DNA of 11,858 bases, taken from Pseudomonadota bacterium (GTDB lineage Bacteria > Pseudomonadota > Alphaproteobacteria > Rhizobiales > Hyphomicrobiaceae). The notes beneath the pieces are model-generated. The model was not told where the DNA came from. It did no database searches and worked only from the letters and a program-made list of their open reading frames with translations. Positions 1 through 8,498 of the stretch are shown in pieces. The number at the start of each line of letters is the position of its first letter. Position 1 is the stretch's first letter. The stretch is taken from assembly GCA_021813195.1 (NCBI GenBank), contig JAKALI010000063.1:1-11858 (forward strand), in the 5' to 3' direction. The position numbers and the translations under genes were made by a program.

Positions 1-30
1 CTCCGCATCCCCGAAGCTCATCTGGCTCAT
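1..30 (-). CDS. IS5-family transposase, N-terminal fragment cut by the window edge
   Basis: Ten codons are visible on the minus strand, reading MSQMSFGDAE, and the frame is still open at the window edge. IS5-family transposases commonly begin with a short 'MSFxDAE' segment, followed by a basic stretch that would lie outside the window. An in-frame ATG at position 42 would add four residues (MGRT). I prefer the start at 30 because it matches the usual family start more closely, though neither start has a strong ribosome binding site. The catalytic DDE residues are not in view, so whether the transposase is intact is unknown. Confidence 0.65.
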   Translation of the reverse strand, partial: MSQMSFGDAE

Positions 31-78
31 CGTTCGTCCCATCTTGTTGGCGCGAGATGACGATCGGACCACAATTTA

Positions 79-99
79 GGCGACTTGTTCAGACTTTCC
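79..99 (-). repeat. Terminal inverted repeat of the IS5-family element
   Basis: The minus-strand reading from 99 begins GGAAAGTCTGAACAAG and continues for a few more bases to about 79. It directly abuts TTAG at 100-103, the presumed target duplication. The assignment rests on resemblance to IS5-family ends and on the transposase start found inside. Only one of the two ends is visible. Confidence 0.65.
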
Positions 100-103
100 T
101 TAG

Positions 104-1343
<1,240 letters not shown>

Positions 1344-1603
1344 TTTGATGGACTACGACAATGGCCGACTAAACCTGATACGACGCTCATTGCGGCCTCA
1401 GCGCCGCAGCCGCGCCCAGACCGGAAACTGGAATTGATAGACATCCAGCTCTTGGGGGCCGTCGCGCCGCCGGCCATATGTTTCTCAGCTCTATACGATC
1501 GCTTCGTACACTACGAGGCGTGAGACGACACAAGGCGAAGCGGAATTTTATGTAACGGCTAGAACGGCACGCCAATCAACGACGGCACCGAACGGAGGAC
1601 AAG
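1344..1603. promoter_or_regulatory. Regulatory gap between the WYL regulator and csb1
   Basis: This gap of 260 bases has no supported gene and should carry the promoter and operator of the cas operon. Visible elements are a three-part TACGA/TCGTA inverted repeat at 1494-1516 and the second copy of AATTGATAG at 1432-1440 (the first is at 1313-1321, inside the 3' end of the regulator gene). An AT-rich patch, GGAATTTTATGTAAC, at 1542-1556 could contain a -10 element. No -35/-10 pair is good enough to name with confidence. Confidence 0.5.
1494..1516. promoter_or_regulatory. Candidate operator: TACGA-N5-TCGTA-N3-TACGA
   Basis: TACGA (1494-1498) and TCGTA (1504-1508) form a perfect five-base inverted repeat with a five-base centre. 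TCGTA then pairs equally with TACGA (1512-1516) across a CAC centre. Three alternating half-sites within 23 bases, about 90-110 bases upstream of the csb1 start, look like the binding site of a dimeric regulator such as the neighbouring WYL protein. Binding is inferred. Confidence 0.35.
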
Positions 1604-2887
1604 ATGGCCGAAAAGCTCACACTCAAAGACCTGAAGGACGCAGTATCGGGATATGCGGCGGCGTTTCGCTGCGTGACTGAGTACCAACCGGCCGGCGGCG
1701 CTGGGGATAAGGTCTTTCCGCCGACCTACGAGGGCGGAAAGTACGCCATGGAAACACGGATGCTCGACGGTCAGCCCGTCGATTGCGTGTTGCTCGACTC
1801 CGTGCAGTCCCAGGCCAACCGCATGGAACTGGCTTTATTGGAGGCTTACCGCGCGAAGAGGGTGAAGCAGCTTCCGCTGCTGGTCGCAAAGTTCGAAAGC
1901 GAGTCTCTGAAGAAGAATTTTGTTGTCACCAGTCTCGATGTACCGCATCGCGCGGCCGACGCTATATTCCGGGATAGCTTGCTCAATGGCGTCATGTTCC
2001 GAAAATCCGACAAGGGCAGGATTCTCGACGCCGCCGATGTTCGCAACGCAACCGGACTCTTCGGCTTATGTCCAACGGCGCTGGTGTTTGGCTTGTGGGA
2101 TTCGACCGGGCCGCACGGTGGCCTGGGAGCCAAGTTTCAGCGGGCACTGGTATCCGAGATTGTGGGCTGCGGTGCGATAGCGGGCGTCAAGACAAGTAGC
2201 CGTATCGACCCACTGCAAATTCAAAAAGCCGCTGGTCCTATATTTCGCGCAAAAGACGGCGAAGGTTGGACTACTGATCCCGACAACGCCCTGGACATGG
2301 GTGGCAAAAAGGTTCTTTGGGCCAAGACAAAGAAAGGCGAAGATGCTTTGTGGGATCCGAAGAAGGATCAAGATGAGGGGAAGCCGTCGAGAATCAATCA
2401 TGGGAATATCACCCCTTCGCTTGTCGACCCGAATACCAAACAGCTTCTGCCAGGCGGATTCACGATCGACAAGGCTATTCAAACCACGGTGTTATCGCTC
2501 TCAGCGCTGCGGCGTCTGCGGTTCCCTCTGAATGGGTCAGCCAATTCGGATGCCGCCGTCGATAATGCCGGTCACACCGTCTTGGCCGCTCTGGGCATCG
2601 GCGCGGCAACGTTGGCGCGTTCCGATGGCGATTTGCGTTCCCGCTGCCAACTGTTTCCTCTCCAGCAGCCGGTCTGGGATTTGCTCGACGTGCCCGGGGC
2701 GACCCCAAAGCGGTTCTCGCTTACACCCGATGAAGCCGTGGAGCTTTTGAACACTGCAATCAAAGAAGCTAAGAGCGCCAAACTACCGTGGGAGGGCGAG
2801 ATCGAGTTGACACCGTCGGACGAGCTGGTCGAGCTGGTCCGGCGCAGTCAGGAACTAGCGAGCGCTGGGGGCACGGAGGGGGAGTGA
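1604..2887 (+). CDS. csb1: Csb1, Cas7 backbone subunit of the type I-G effector
   Basis: A 427-residue protein of the GSU0053/Csb1 family, the Cas7-type RAMP subunit that polymerises along the crRNA to form the Cascade backbone. Family hallmarks are DSVQSQANRME at residues 65-75 and the block FGLWDSTGPHGGLGAKFQR at 162-180, followed by ALVSEI. A further conserved-looking segment is LSALRRLRFP at about 296-305. The start is supported by GGAGG at 1594-1598, five bases before the ATG. It is the first gene of the interference operon, and its stop codon overlaps the csb2 start (TGATG). Its base composition is lower in GC than the regulator: one sampled block, 2281-2340, has 32 of 60 G+C. Confidence 0.95.
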   Translation: MAEKLTLKDLKDAVSGYAAAFRCVTEYQPAGGAGDKVFPPTYEGGKYAMETRMLDGQPVDCVLLDSVQSQANRMELALLEAYRAKRVKQLPLLVAKFESESLKKNFVVTSLDVPHRAADAIFRDSLLNGVMFRKSDKGRILDAADVRNATGLFGLCPTALVFGLWDSTGPHGGLGAKFQRALVSEIVGCGAIAGVKTSSRIDPLQIQKAAGPIFRAKDGEGWTTDPDNALDMGGKKVLWAKTKKGEDALWDPKKDQDEGKPSRINHGNITPSLVDPNTKQLLPGGFTIDKAIQTTVLSLSALRRLRFPLNGSANSDAAVDNAGHTVLAALGIGAATLARSDGDLRSRCQLFPLQQPVWDLLDVPGATPKRFSLTPDEAVELLNTAIKEAKSAKLPWEGEIELTPSDELVELVRRSQELASAGGTEGE

Positions 2888-4476
2888 TGTTCGCTCTCGG
2901 CATGCGTTACTTGAACGGCTGGGCGATGGCCGCTGCCGACGGGGCGAAGAAAGAGCGCGCCGAGTGGCCGCCGCATCCGGACCGGGTATTCATGGCGCTC
3001 GCCGCTGCGTGGTTCGAGACAGGCGAAGAACCCGATGAAGGCGAAGCGCTGCGTTGGCTGGAGAGCTTGCAGGAACAGGAACTGCCTGCAATCGTCGCCT
3101 CTGATGCGTGGTTCCGGCACGGATCAGGCGATGCTGTCCCAGCATTAAGTTTCGTCCCAGTTAACGACACTGCATCTCCCATTTTCAAGAAAGGCAACAA
3201 AGAAAAGTCCGCTCAAGTAATGGGCTCCTTGAGCATTGGCAGAGTAAGGAAAGAAAGACGGTTCGCGGTCGCCGTCCCACGTGATCCGGTTGTTCATCTC
3301 GTTTGGCGCACCGGCGATTGTGGACCACATCGTGGCGCGCTGGAACGACTGGCGCGCAAAGTGACTCACGTGGGCCACCCGGCTTCTTTCGTGCAGATGT
3401 GGCTGGAGGATGCTCCGCTGGCACCGAATTGGACCCCCCGGGATGGACAGGCAGTTCATCGCCTGCGTGTCTTCGGGCCGGAGCGGCTCCATTACCTGAA
3501 GACGCGCTACAACCGCGACAACGTCCTCGCCCATGCCGATCTTCAGGCACAGATCGGCGAGGCGAAAGGCAAGGATAAGAGGAAACTGCAGACCGAGCTG
3601 GTCGAACGTTTCGGCGCCGCGCCGCCCGTCAGCCTGCGCCCGGAGCCGCTACGCTGGCAGGGTTATGACCGCCCGCCGAAGATGCTTGATCCCGAAACGC
3701 CAGGCAGCGTATTCGATCCACGTCTGACCACGCTGGCACTAGCCGGAAAACGATTGTCCTTGCCGGCCACTCTCAAACTCACCGAGACACTGCGCGGCGC
3801 GATACTCGCCGCGTGCCCCGATCCGATTCCGGAGTGGGTCTCTGGTCACACTCCGGATGGCAAGCCATCTGCCGATCCGCACCTAGCGCTGTTGCCTCTA
3901 CCTTTCGCGGGGCACGAGCATGCGGACGGCCGACTCATGGGTATTGCGCTGGCGCTTCCGAGGAGGATCGACCCGATCGAGGCGGCCCGCTGTCTCGGCC
4001 TGTTCCTGCACGACGAGCACGGGCTCGCGCGACGTACCAGACTGTTCGCAGGTCAATGGCTCGAATGCGGTGTCGAGCTCGAAACGCGCGAGACGCCGCC
4101 GACAAGTCTTCGCGCAGAAGCATGGACGCAACCCTCGCGTACATGGGCGAGCGTCACACCCGTCGTGCTGGATCGGCACTTCGATGGCAAGGACAAATGG
4201 GAACTTGCCGCAGAGTGCGTAAAAAACGCCTGCGAGCGTATCGGCTTGCCCCGACCGAAAGAAGTGCTCCTGCACCCGGTCTCATTGGTCGAGGGCGTTC
4301 CTCACGCCCGCGAGTTCCCTTACCTCACCCGCAAGAGGGACCGCGGACGCATGCATCACAGCCACGCCGTCATCGTGTTCGAAAAGGAAGTGACCGGCCC
4401 CGTCGTTGTCGGTGCAGGTCGCTTCCGGGGCTACGGGCTGTGCCGGCCGATGGATAAGGGGCCCGGGGATGGATGA
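2887..4476 (+). CDS. csb2: Csb2, Cas5-Cas6 fusion: crRNA-processing subunit of type I-G
   Basis: A 529-residue protein of the GSU0054/Csb2 family, in which a Cas5-like N-terminal RAMP domain is joined to a Cas6-like C-terminal domain. Cas6 activity cuts the pre-crRNA in the repeat, and the Cas5 part holds the 5' handle. The start at ATG 2887 overlaps the csb1 stop and follows GGAGGGGGAG. It places the family N-terminus (MFALGMRYLNGW, then EWPPHPDRVF at 26-35) at the beginning, whereas an upstream in-frame ATG at 2788 would only add 33 residues antisense-like to csb1. The C-terminus has HHSHAVIVF at 490-498 and the RAMP glycine-rich loop GAGRFRGYGLCRP at about 509-521. The histidines near 490-493 are candidates for RNA cleavage, though I cannot name the catalytic one. 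The gene ends eight bases inside cas3. Confidence 0.93.
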   Translation: MFALGMRYLNGWAMAAADGAKKERAEWPPHPDRVFMALAAAWFETGEEPDEGEALRWLESLQEQELPAIVASDAWFRHGSGDAVPALSFVPVNDTASPIFKKGNKEKSAQVMGSLSIGRVRKERRFAVAVPRDPVVHLVWRTGDCGPHRGALERLARKVTHVGHPASFVQMWLEDAPLAPNWTPRDGQAVHRLRVFGPERLHYLKTRYNRDNVLAHADLQAQIGEAKGKDKRKLQTELVERFGAAPPVSLRPEPLRWQGYDRPPKMLDPETPGSVFDPRLTTLALAGKRLSLPATLKLTETLRGAILAACPDPIPEWVSGHTPDGKPSADPHLALLPLPFAGHEHADGRLMGIALALPRRIDPIEAARCLGLFLHDEHGLARRTRLFAGQWLECGVELETRETPPTSLRAEAWTQPSRTWASVTPVVLDRHFDGKDKWELAAECVKNACERIGLPRPKEVLLHPVSLVEGVPHAREFPYLTRKRDRGRMHHSHAVIVFEKEVTGPVVVGAGRFRGYGLCRPMDKGPGDG

Positions 4477-7420
4477 GATCGCGGCGGACCGCTTCGACGA
4501 GTTTTTCACGGCGCTGTGGGGGCAGGATAAACCCGCGTTTTCGTGGCAGCGTGAATTGGCCAAGCGTGTTGTCACCGATGCCGAGAAGCCCTGGCCTGAT
4601 GCCATCGCCTTGCCGACGGCGTCCGGCAAGACCGCCTGTATCGACATCGCTGTCTTTGCGCTGGCGGCCCAGGCTGGACGCCTGCTGTCCGGCAGGCAGT
4701 TCACCGCGGCGCGCCGAATTTTCTTCGTCGTGGATCGGCGCATCATCGTAGACGAGGCCTACGCGCGCGCCCGTGTTGTTGCCGCAAGGCTCCGTGCTGC
4801 GGAACGCGGCATCCTCAAAGAAATAGCCGACCACCTGCGCCTGCTGGCCAGAGGCGAGCCGGACGGCGCGAGCGGCGAAGATCCGCTGGCGGTTTTCGAA
4901 TTGCGCGGAGGCATGTACCGTTCCGAGGCGTGGGCGCGCTCGCCGTTACAGCCTACGGTCGTTGCTTCTACCGTGGATCAGCTCGGGTCAAGGCTCCTGT
5001 TCCGGGCGTATGGGCGCGGACCCGGCATGTGGCCGGTATATGCCGGGCTCGTGGGCAACGACAGCCTGATCCTGCTGGATGAGGCTCATTGCGCGCAACC
5101 TTTCTTGCAGACGCTGCAGGCGGTCGCACGGTATCGAAACTGGGCTAAAGAACCGCTGCCGACGCGCTTCTATCCGGTTGTGATGTCGGCAACACCACCG
5201 TCCGGCCTCGCCGACGTTTTCCGAGACGAATCCGGCGAACCTGCGAATCCGACTCACGCCCTGGGCAAGCGCCAGTTGGCAAGCAAGCCGGCCGTGTTGA
5301 GCGTTGCGGAGAAGGCCAAAGGCAAAAACGCAATCGGCGAGCTGGCCGGGGCGCTCGTTGAGATTGCCGAAACCCTCGTTTGTGACAGGCGCAAGGCGGT
5401 CGTCATCTTCGTGAACCGCGTGGCCACCGCGCGGGAAGCATACGGGCTTCTCGCCAAGAAACATGCTGAACGCGCAGTACTTTTGACCGGCCGCATGCGA
5501 CCTATCGACAGGGACGACACTACCGCGGAGCAGCTGAGACCTCTGGCATCCAATGGATCGGCTGAGCGCAAGCTGGACCAGCCAGTCTTTGTCGTAGCAA
5601 CACAAACGTTGGAGGTCGGTGCCGACCTCGATTTCGACGCTTTGGTTACGGAATGCGCAAGCCTGGATGCGCTGCGGCAGCGGTTCGGGCGGCTCAATCG
5701 CATGGGGCGACCGATCGAGGCACGAGCCGCTATCCTGATCCGCGCAGACCAGGCGGAAAACAGCGAAGACGATCCGGTATATGGAGCGGCGCTCGCGAAG
5801 ACATGGGCCTGGGTCAATGAGGAGGCGGACAAAACCGGCGAAATTAATTTCGGGATCAGCGCCCTCAGCAAGCGATTGCCCAAGGGTGAAGTCCTTGAAG
5901 AGTTGAATCCGCCGCCGGTAAACGCTCCGGTGATGTTGCCTGCCCACGTGGACTGCTGGGCCCAGACCTCGCCAGAACCGGATCCATCGCCCGATGTCGC
6001 GCTCTTTCTTCGGGGCCCTGGGCGGGGCGCTGCCGACGTGCAGGTGTGTTGGCGAGCGGATATCGATCTTCGGATTCCAGACGCGGAGGCTGCCTCCAAA
6101 GACGCGCTCACATTATGTCCACCCGCTGTGCCGGAGTGCATGCCGGTTCCTATTGGGACGTTTAAACGGTGGATGGCAGGGGAGCAGGCGGACGATGACA
6201 GCACGGACGTGGAGGCGACGACAGAAGGTGAGGCCGAGGCGCGCTCGGAATCGCGTGGTGAAAAAATGCGCGTCTTGCGCTGGCGAGGACGCGACGACAT
6301 CGAAGCGACAGATGATCCGAAGACGATTAAGCCGGGCGACATTGTCGTGATCCCTGCTCAAAACGGAAGGTGGGAACATCTGGGCGACATACCCTGTCGG
6401 ACAGTCTCTACGCCGATATTGGACTGGGGTGACCGTGCCCACTGTCAGACTCGCGCCAGGGCGCAGTTGCGGCTGCACCCCGCGGTTCTTTCCCAGTGGC
6501 CTGAGTGTGCCGCAAGAGATCCCTTGCTGGCGGTGGTGCACGAGGCTCCCACCCGCTATGAAGAAGATCCTGACGCTCTCGCCGCAGAACTACGCGATGC
6601 TCTGAAATCCGTTGGTGAAGACGCGACTGTCCCGGCTTGGCTGCGAAAAATCGCCTCGGCGCTTGCAGTAGATCGGCGGCTGCATTGCGGTATCAAGCTG
6701 CATCCGCTTGCCGGACTGATCGTCCAAGGCAGCGGCCGCCTGCCTGCGGTTGATGAGGTCGCGGACCGATTCAGCGATGAGCACGACGCCACGGCATCGG
6801 GTACGGTACGCGTTCCCCTGTTCGAGCATCTGCCCGGCGTCGCTGCATATGCAAGACGCTTTGCTGCGGGCTGCGGCCTGCCCAGACCATTGGTTGAAGC
6901 AATCGAGCGGGCGGGTTTGCTACATGATTTGGGTAAGGCCGATCCGCGGTTTCAGGCCTTGCTGCGCAACGGTAACCCGTGGGCAGGAGATGTCCTGCTC
7001 GCAAAATCCGGCGACATTCCGCAAGGCCGCGCTGCGTACCAGCGTGCGTTAAGAGCGGCGGGTTATCCGGAAGGTGGTCGTCACGAGCTACTGTCAGTTC
7101 GACTCGTCGATAACGCCTCCGGACTTCTCCCGGGTGACGACATGGTCAGGGATTTTGTGCTGCATCTCGTCGCCAGCCATCATGGCTATTGCCGTCCTTT
7201 CGCGCCTGTGGTGTTTGATGAAGAGCCGCTGGACGTAAGACTGGATTTTCATGGGCAAGCACTGGTTCATTCCAGCGACACCGGCATGGAGCGGATCGAT
7301 TCTGGCGAGGTCGACCGATTCTGGCGCCTCGTCCGCCATTACGGATGGTGGGGGCTAGCATGGCTGGAGGCGATCCTAAGACTGGCAGATCACCGACGCA
7401 GCGAGGCGGAAGCAGCATAG
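4469..7420 (+). CDS. cas3: Cas3 helicase-nuclease, type I-G (helicase N-terminal, HD C-terminal)
   Basis: A 983-residue protein that unwinds and degrades target DNA once the effector forms an R-loop. Helicase motifs are Walker A PTASGKT (49-55), DEAH (204-207), SAT (240-242), ATQTLEVGADLD (377-388) and QRFGRLNR (404-411). The HD nuclease follows at the C-terminus: H787 in FEHLPGV, HDLGK (819-823), RHE around 871-873, the SHHG pair at 904-905 and LADH at 971-974. All expected metal ligands appear present, so it looks catalytically competent. Having the HD domain after the helicase is the reverse of most Cas3 proteins and is characteristic of I-G. An acidic, low-complexity linker (about 570-600) sits between the domains. 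The start at 4469 overlaps the csb2 end by eight bases; an ATG at 4406 would add 21 residues within csb2 and is less likely. Confidence 0.95.
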   Translation: MDEIAADRFDEFFTALWGQDKPAFSWQRELAKRVVTDAEKPWPDAIALPTASGKTACIDIAVFALAAQAGRLLSGRQFTAARRIFFVVDRRIIVDEAYARARVVAARLRAAERGILKEIADHLRLLARGEPDGASGEDPLAVFELRGGMYRSEAWARSPLQPTVVASTVDQLGSRLLFRAYGRGPGMWPVYAGLVGNDSLILLDEAHCAQPFLQTLQAVARYRNWAKEPLPTRFYPVVMSATPPSGLADVFRDESGEPANPTHALGKRQLASKPAVLSVAEKAKGKNAIGELAGALVEIAETLVCDRRKAVVIFVNRVATAREAYGLLAKKHAERAVLLTGRMRPIDRDDTTAEQLRPLASNGSAERKLDQPVFVVATQTLEVGADLDFDALVTECASLDALRQRFGRLNRMGRPIEARAAILIRADQAENSEDDPVYGAALAKTWAWVNEEADKTGEINFGISALSKRLPKGEVLEELNPPPVNAPVMLPAHVDCWAQTSPEPDPSPDVALFLRGPGRGAADVQVCWRADIDLRIPDAEAASKDALTLCPPAVPECMPVPIGTFKRWMAGEQADDDSTDVEATTEGEAEARSESRGEKMRVLRWRGRDDIEATDDPKTIKPGDIVVIPAQNGRWEHLGDIPCRTVSTPILDWGDRAHCQTRARAQLRLHPAVLSQWPECAARDPLLAVVHEAPTRYEEDPDALAAELRDALKSVGEDATVPAWLRKIASALAVDRRLHCGIKLHPLAGLIVQGSGRLPAVDEVADRFSDEHDATASGTVRVPLFEHLPGVAAYARRFAAGCGLPRPLVEAIERAGLLHDLGKADPRFQALLRNGNPWAGDVLLAKSGDIPQGRAAYQRALRAAGYPEGGRHELLSVRLVDNASGLLPGDDMVRDFVLHLVASHHGYCRPFAPVVFDEEPLDVRLDFHGQALVHSSDTGMERIDSGEVDRFWRLVRHYGWWGLAWLEAILRLADHRRSEAEAA

Positions 7421-7428
7421 AAGGAGGT
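7421..7428 (+). promoter_or_regulatory. Full-consensus ribosome binding site for the cas8 gene
   Basis: AAGGAGGT directly follows the cas3 stop codon and lies eight bases before GTG 7437. It decides the start in favour of this GTG over the out-of-frame ATG at 7441. It is the strongest such site in the window, and this is the only interference gene after csb1 that is not translationally overlapped with the gene before it. Confidence 0.85.
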
Positions 7429-7436
7429 AACAAACG

Positions 7437-8375
7437 GTGAATGAAGGCAGTCATGCATCTCCGCTGGTTCTGAACGGCATCGACAGCGGCAATCCGCTGG
7501 GCTTTCTCGCCGCCTTGGGCACGGCCATTCTCGCTAATTCGTTTTGCCAGGAACTCCGTTCTTGTTGGTGCATCGACAAAGGAGCATGGCGCCCAGCGTT
7601 GTCGGGATGCGGAACTGATAAATCTCGGTTCCTCGAGCGGCTTCTCGATGCTATGAAAGCCGCTTCCATGAAACCGTTCGAAATCAACGACAAGATGCCA
7701 TTCTCGGTCGCATTATTTGAGAACCGCCTGAAGGAGGCGCAGCGAACCGCCAGCCCGACGAACCGTCGTGTGGCGGATTTTCTCGCAGCATTCGGGAGTG
7801 AGATTAGCCCCAACGATGGGGCATTCCAGGATTCGCACTTCTGTATGCTGCGCAGCGGTGACAGCGCCGGCCAAGGTTTGCCAGCATATGCACGGACAAT
7901 CCGAGATGCCACGGATGGCATCGCTCTTGAACGCGCGCTTTTTAGACCATGGGACTATAGCGATGAACCTAAAAAGCGCAGTCTGCGTTGGGATCCGATC
8001 GAAGATAAGCGCTATGCGTTGCGCTGGCGCGATCCGAGCAAATCAAATCTTAAGGAAGGCCCCGGAACGATGATCGGCGCGAACAGCCTCGCGCTTGAGG
8101 CGCTTCAATGGTATCCCACCATGTTCCAAGGCAATCAGCTGTCGACGACCGGCTTTCACCGTAACTCGAACAAGGAGGTGTGGTTCACCTGGCCGATCTG
8201 GGATCATCCCATCTCGCTTGATGCTGTCCGTTCGCTCCTCACGTTGCGAGGCTTGCACAACAACCAACCGCCTCGGGCGGAGTTGGCCAGGCGCGGCATT
8301 GTTGAGATCTATCGCTGCCAGCGTATCCAGCAGAGCAAGTACTACAGCAATTTTACGTCGGCGCAACCAATCTGA
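7437..8375 (+). CDS. cas8u2: Small Cas8-like subunit of type I-G (Cas8u2, GSU0052-type, 'Cas3-extension' family)
   Basis: A 312-residue protein whose N-terminus, LNGIDSGNPLGFLAALG at 12-28, matches my memory of the 'Cas3-extension'/GSU0052-type proteins found beside cas3 in I-G loci. These are taken as the large-subunit equivalent that helps recognise target DNA and PAM. It does not start like Csx17, the other I-G large subunit, which is about twice as long and opens with a 'GC..PLasYLkALG'-like motif. The C-terminus (KYYSNFTSAQPI) looks like a natural family end, so the small size need not be truncation. Start is GTG 7437 with a consensus ribosome binding site. One sampled block, 7681-7740, has 30 of 60 G+C, markedly lower than the genes after it. 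The family name is less certain than the role. Confidence 0.7.
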   Translation: MNEGSHASPLVLNGIDSGNPLGFLAALGTAILANSFCQELRSCWCIDKGAWRPALSGCGTDKSRFLERLLDAMKAASMKPFEINDKMPFSVALFENRLKEAQRTASPTNRRVADFLAAFGSEISPNDGAFQDSHFCMLRSGDSAGQGLPAYARTIRDATDGIALERALFRPWDYSDEPKKRSLRWDPIEDKRYALRWRDPSKSNLKEGPGTMIGANSLALEALQWYPTMFQGNQLSTTGFHRNSNKEVWFTWPIWDHPISLDAVRSLLTLRGLHNNQPPRAELARRGIVEIYRCQRIQQSKYYSNFTSAQPI

Positions 8376-8394
8376 GCCAAATCCATGGCTAGGG

Positions 8395-8498
8395 AGCTTC
8401 TGGCGCATCGAGATCTCTGGGCCTGTTCAAGGCCGCTCGCCCTCGGGTTCGCCTGCCACTTCGGCCTTGGCATTTTCGCTCCCATCGCCGATGCCTGA
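8395..8498 (+). pseudogene. Frameshifted remnant of a Csb2/Cas6-type RAMP C-terminus
   Basis: One frame reads FWRIEISGPVQG up to 8433. Another continues PLALGFACHFGLGIFAPIAD from 8433 to a stop at 8496-8498. Joined, they read like the final strand and glycine-rich loop of a Csb2/Cas6-type RAMP protein; compare TGPVVVGAGRFRGYGLCRP at the end of the intact Csb2 here. The frames meet if one C is missing near 8431-8435. The stop overlaps the ATG of the next gene by eight bases, the same junction geometry as csb2/cas3, as expected for a former operon gene. Nothing recognisable of the rest of the protein remains between 8376 and 8395. The alternative is a chance resemblance in a short intergenic stretch. 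Confidence 0.5.

Larger units (their letters stand above)
1..99 (-). mobile_element. End of an IS5-family insertion sequence (rest lies outside the window)
   Basis: Read on the minus strand from 99 leftwards, the sequence opens with GGAAAGTCTGAACAAG, which resembles the terminal inverted repeats of IS5-family elements as I remember them. About 70 bases further in, an open frame begins with MSQMSFGDAE, like the start of many IS5-family transposases. Just outside the repeat, at 100-103, lies TTAG, which fits the YTAR target typical of the IS5 subgroup. The other end of the element is outside the window, so neither the second inverted repeat nor the second TTAG copy can be checked. Confidence 0.75.

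Noticed and set aside
1521..1554. Sigma-70 promoter TGAGAC...TTTTAT/TATGTA before csb1
   Set aside because: Spacing is 19 bases for the best -35 match and both hexamers are poor. The AT-rich patch is noted, but a promoter is not claimed.
4988..6541. Several minus-strand open frames opposite cas3
   Set aside because: They are shadows of a gene with complete helicase motifs, with no ribosome binding sites or family features seen.
8385..8498. A separate 37-codon gene starting at ATG 8385
   Set aside because: No ribosome binding site. The first half has no similarity, while the second half fits better as the frameshifted end of a RAMP-like remnant.
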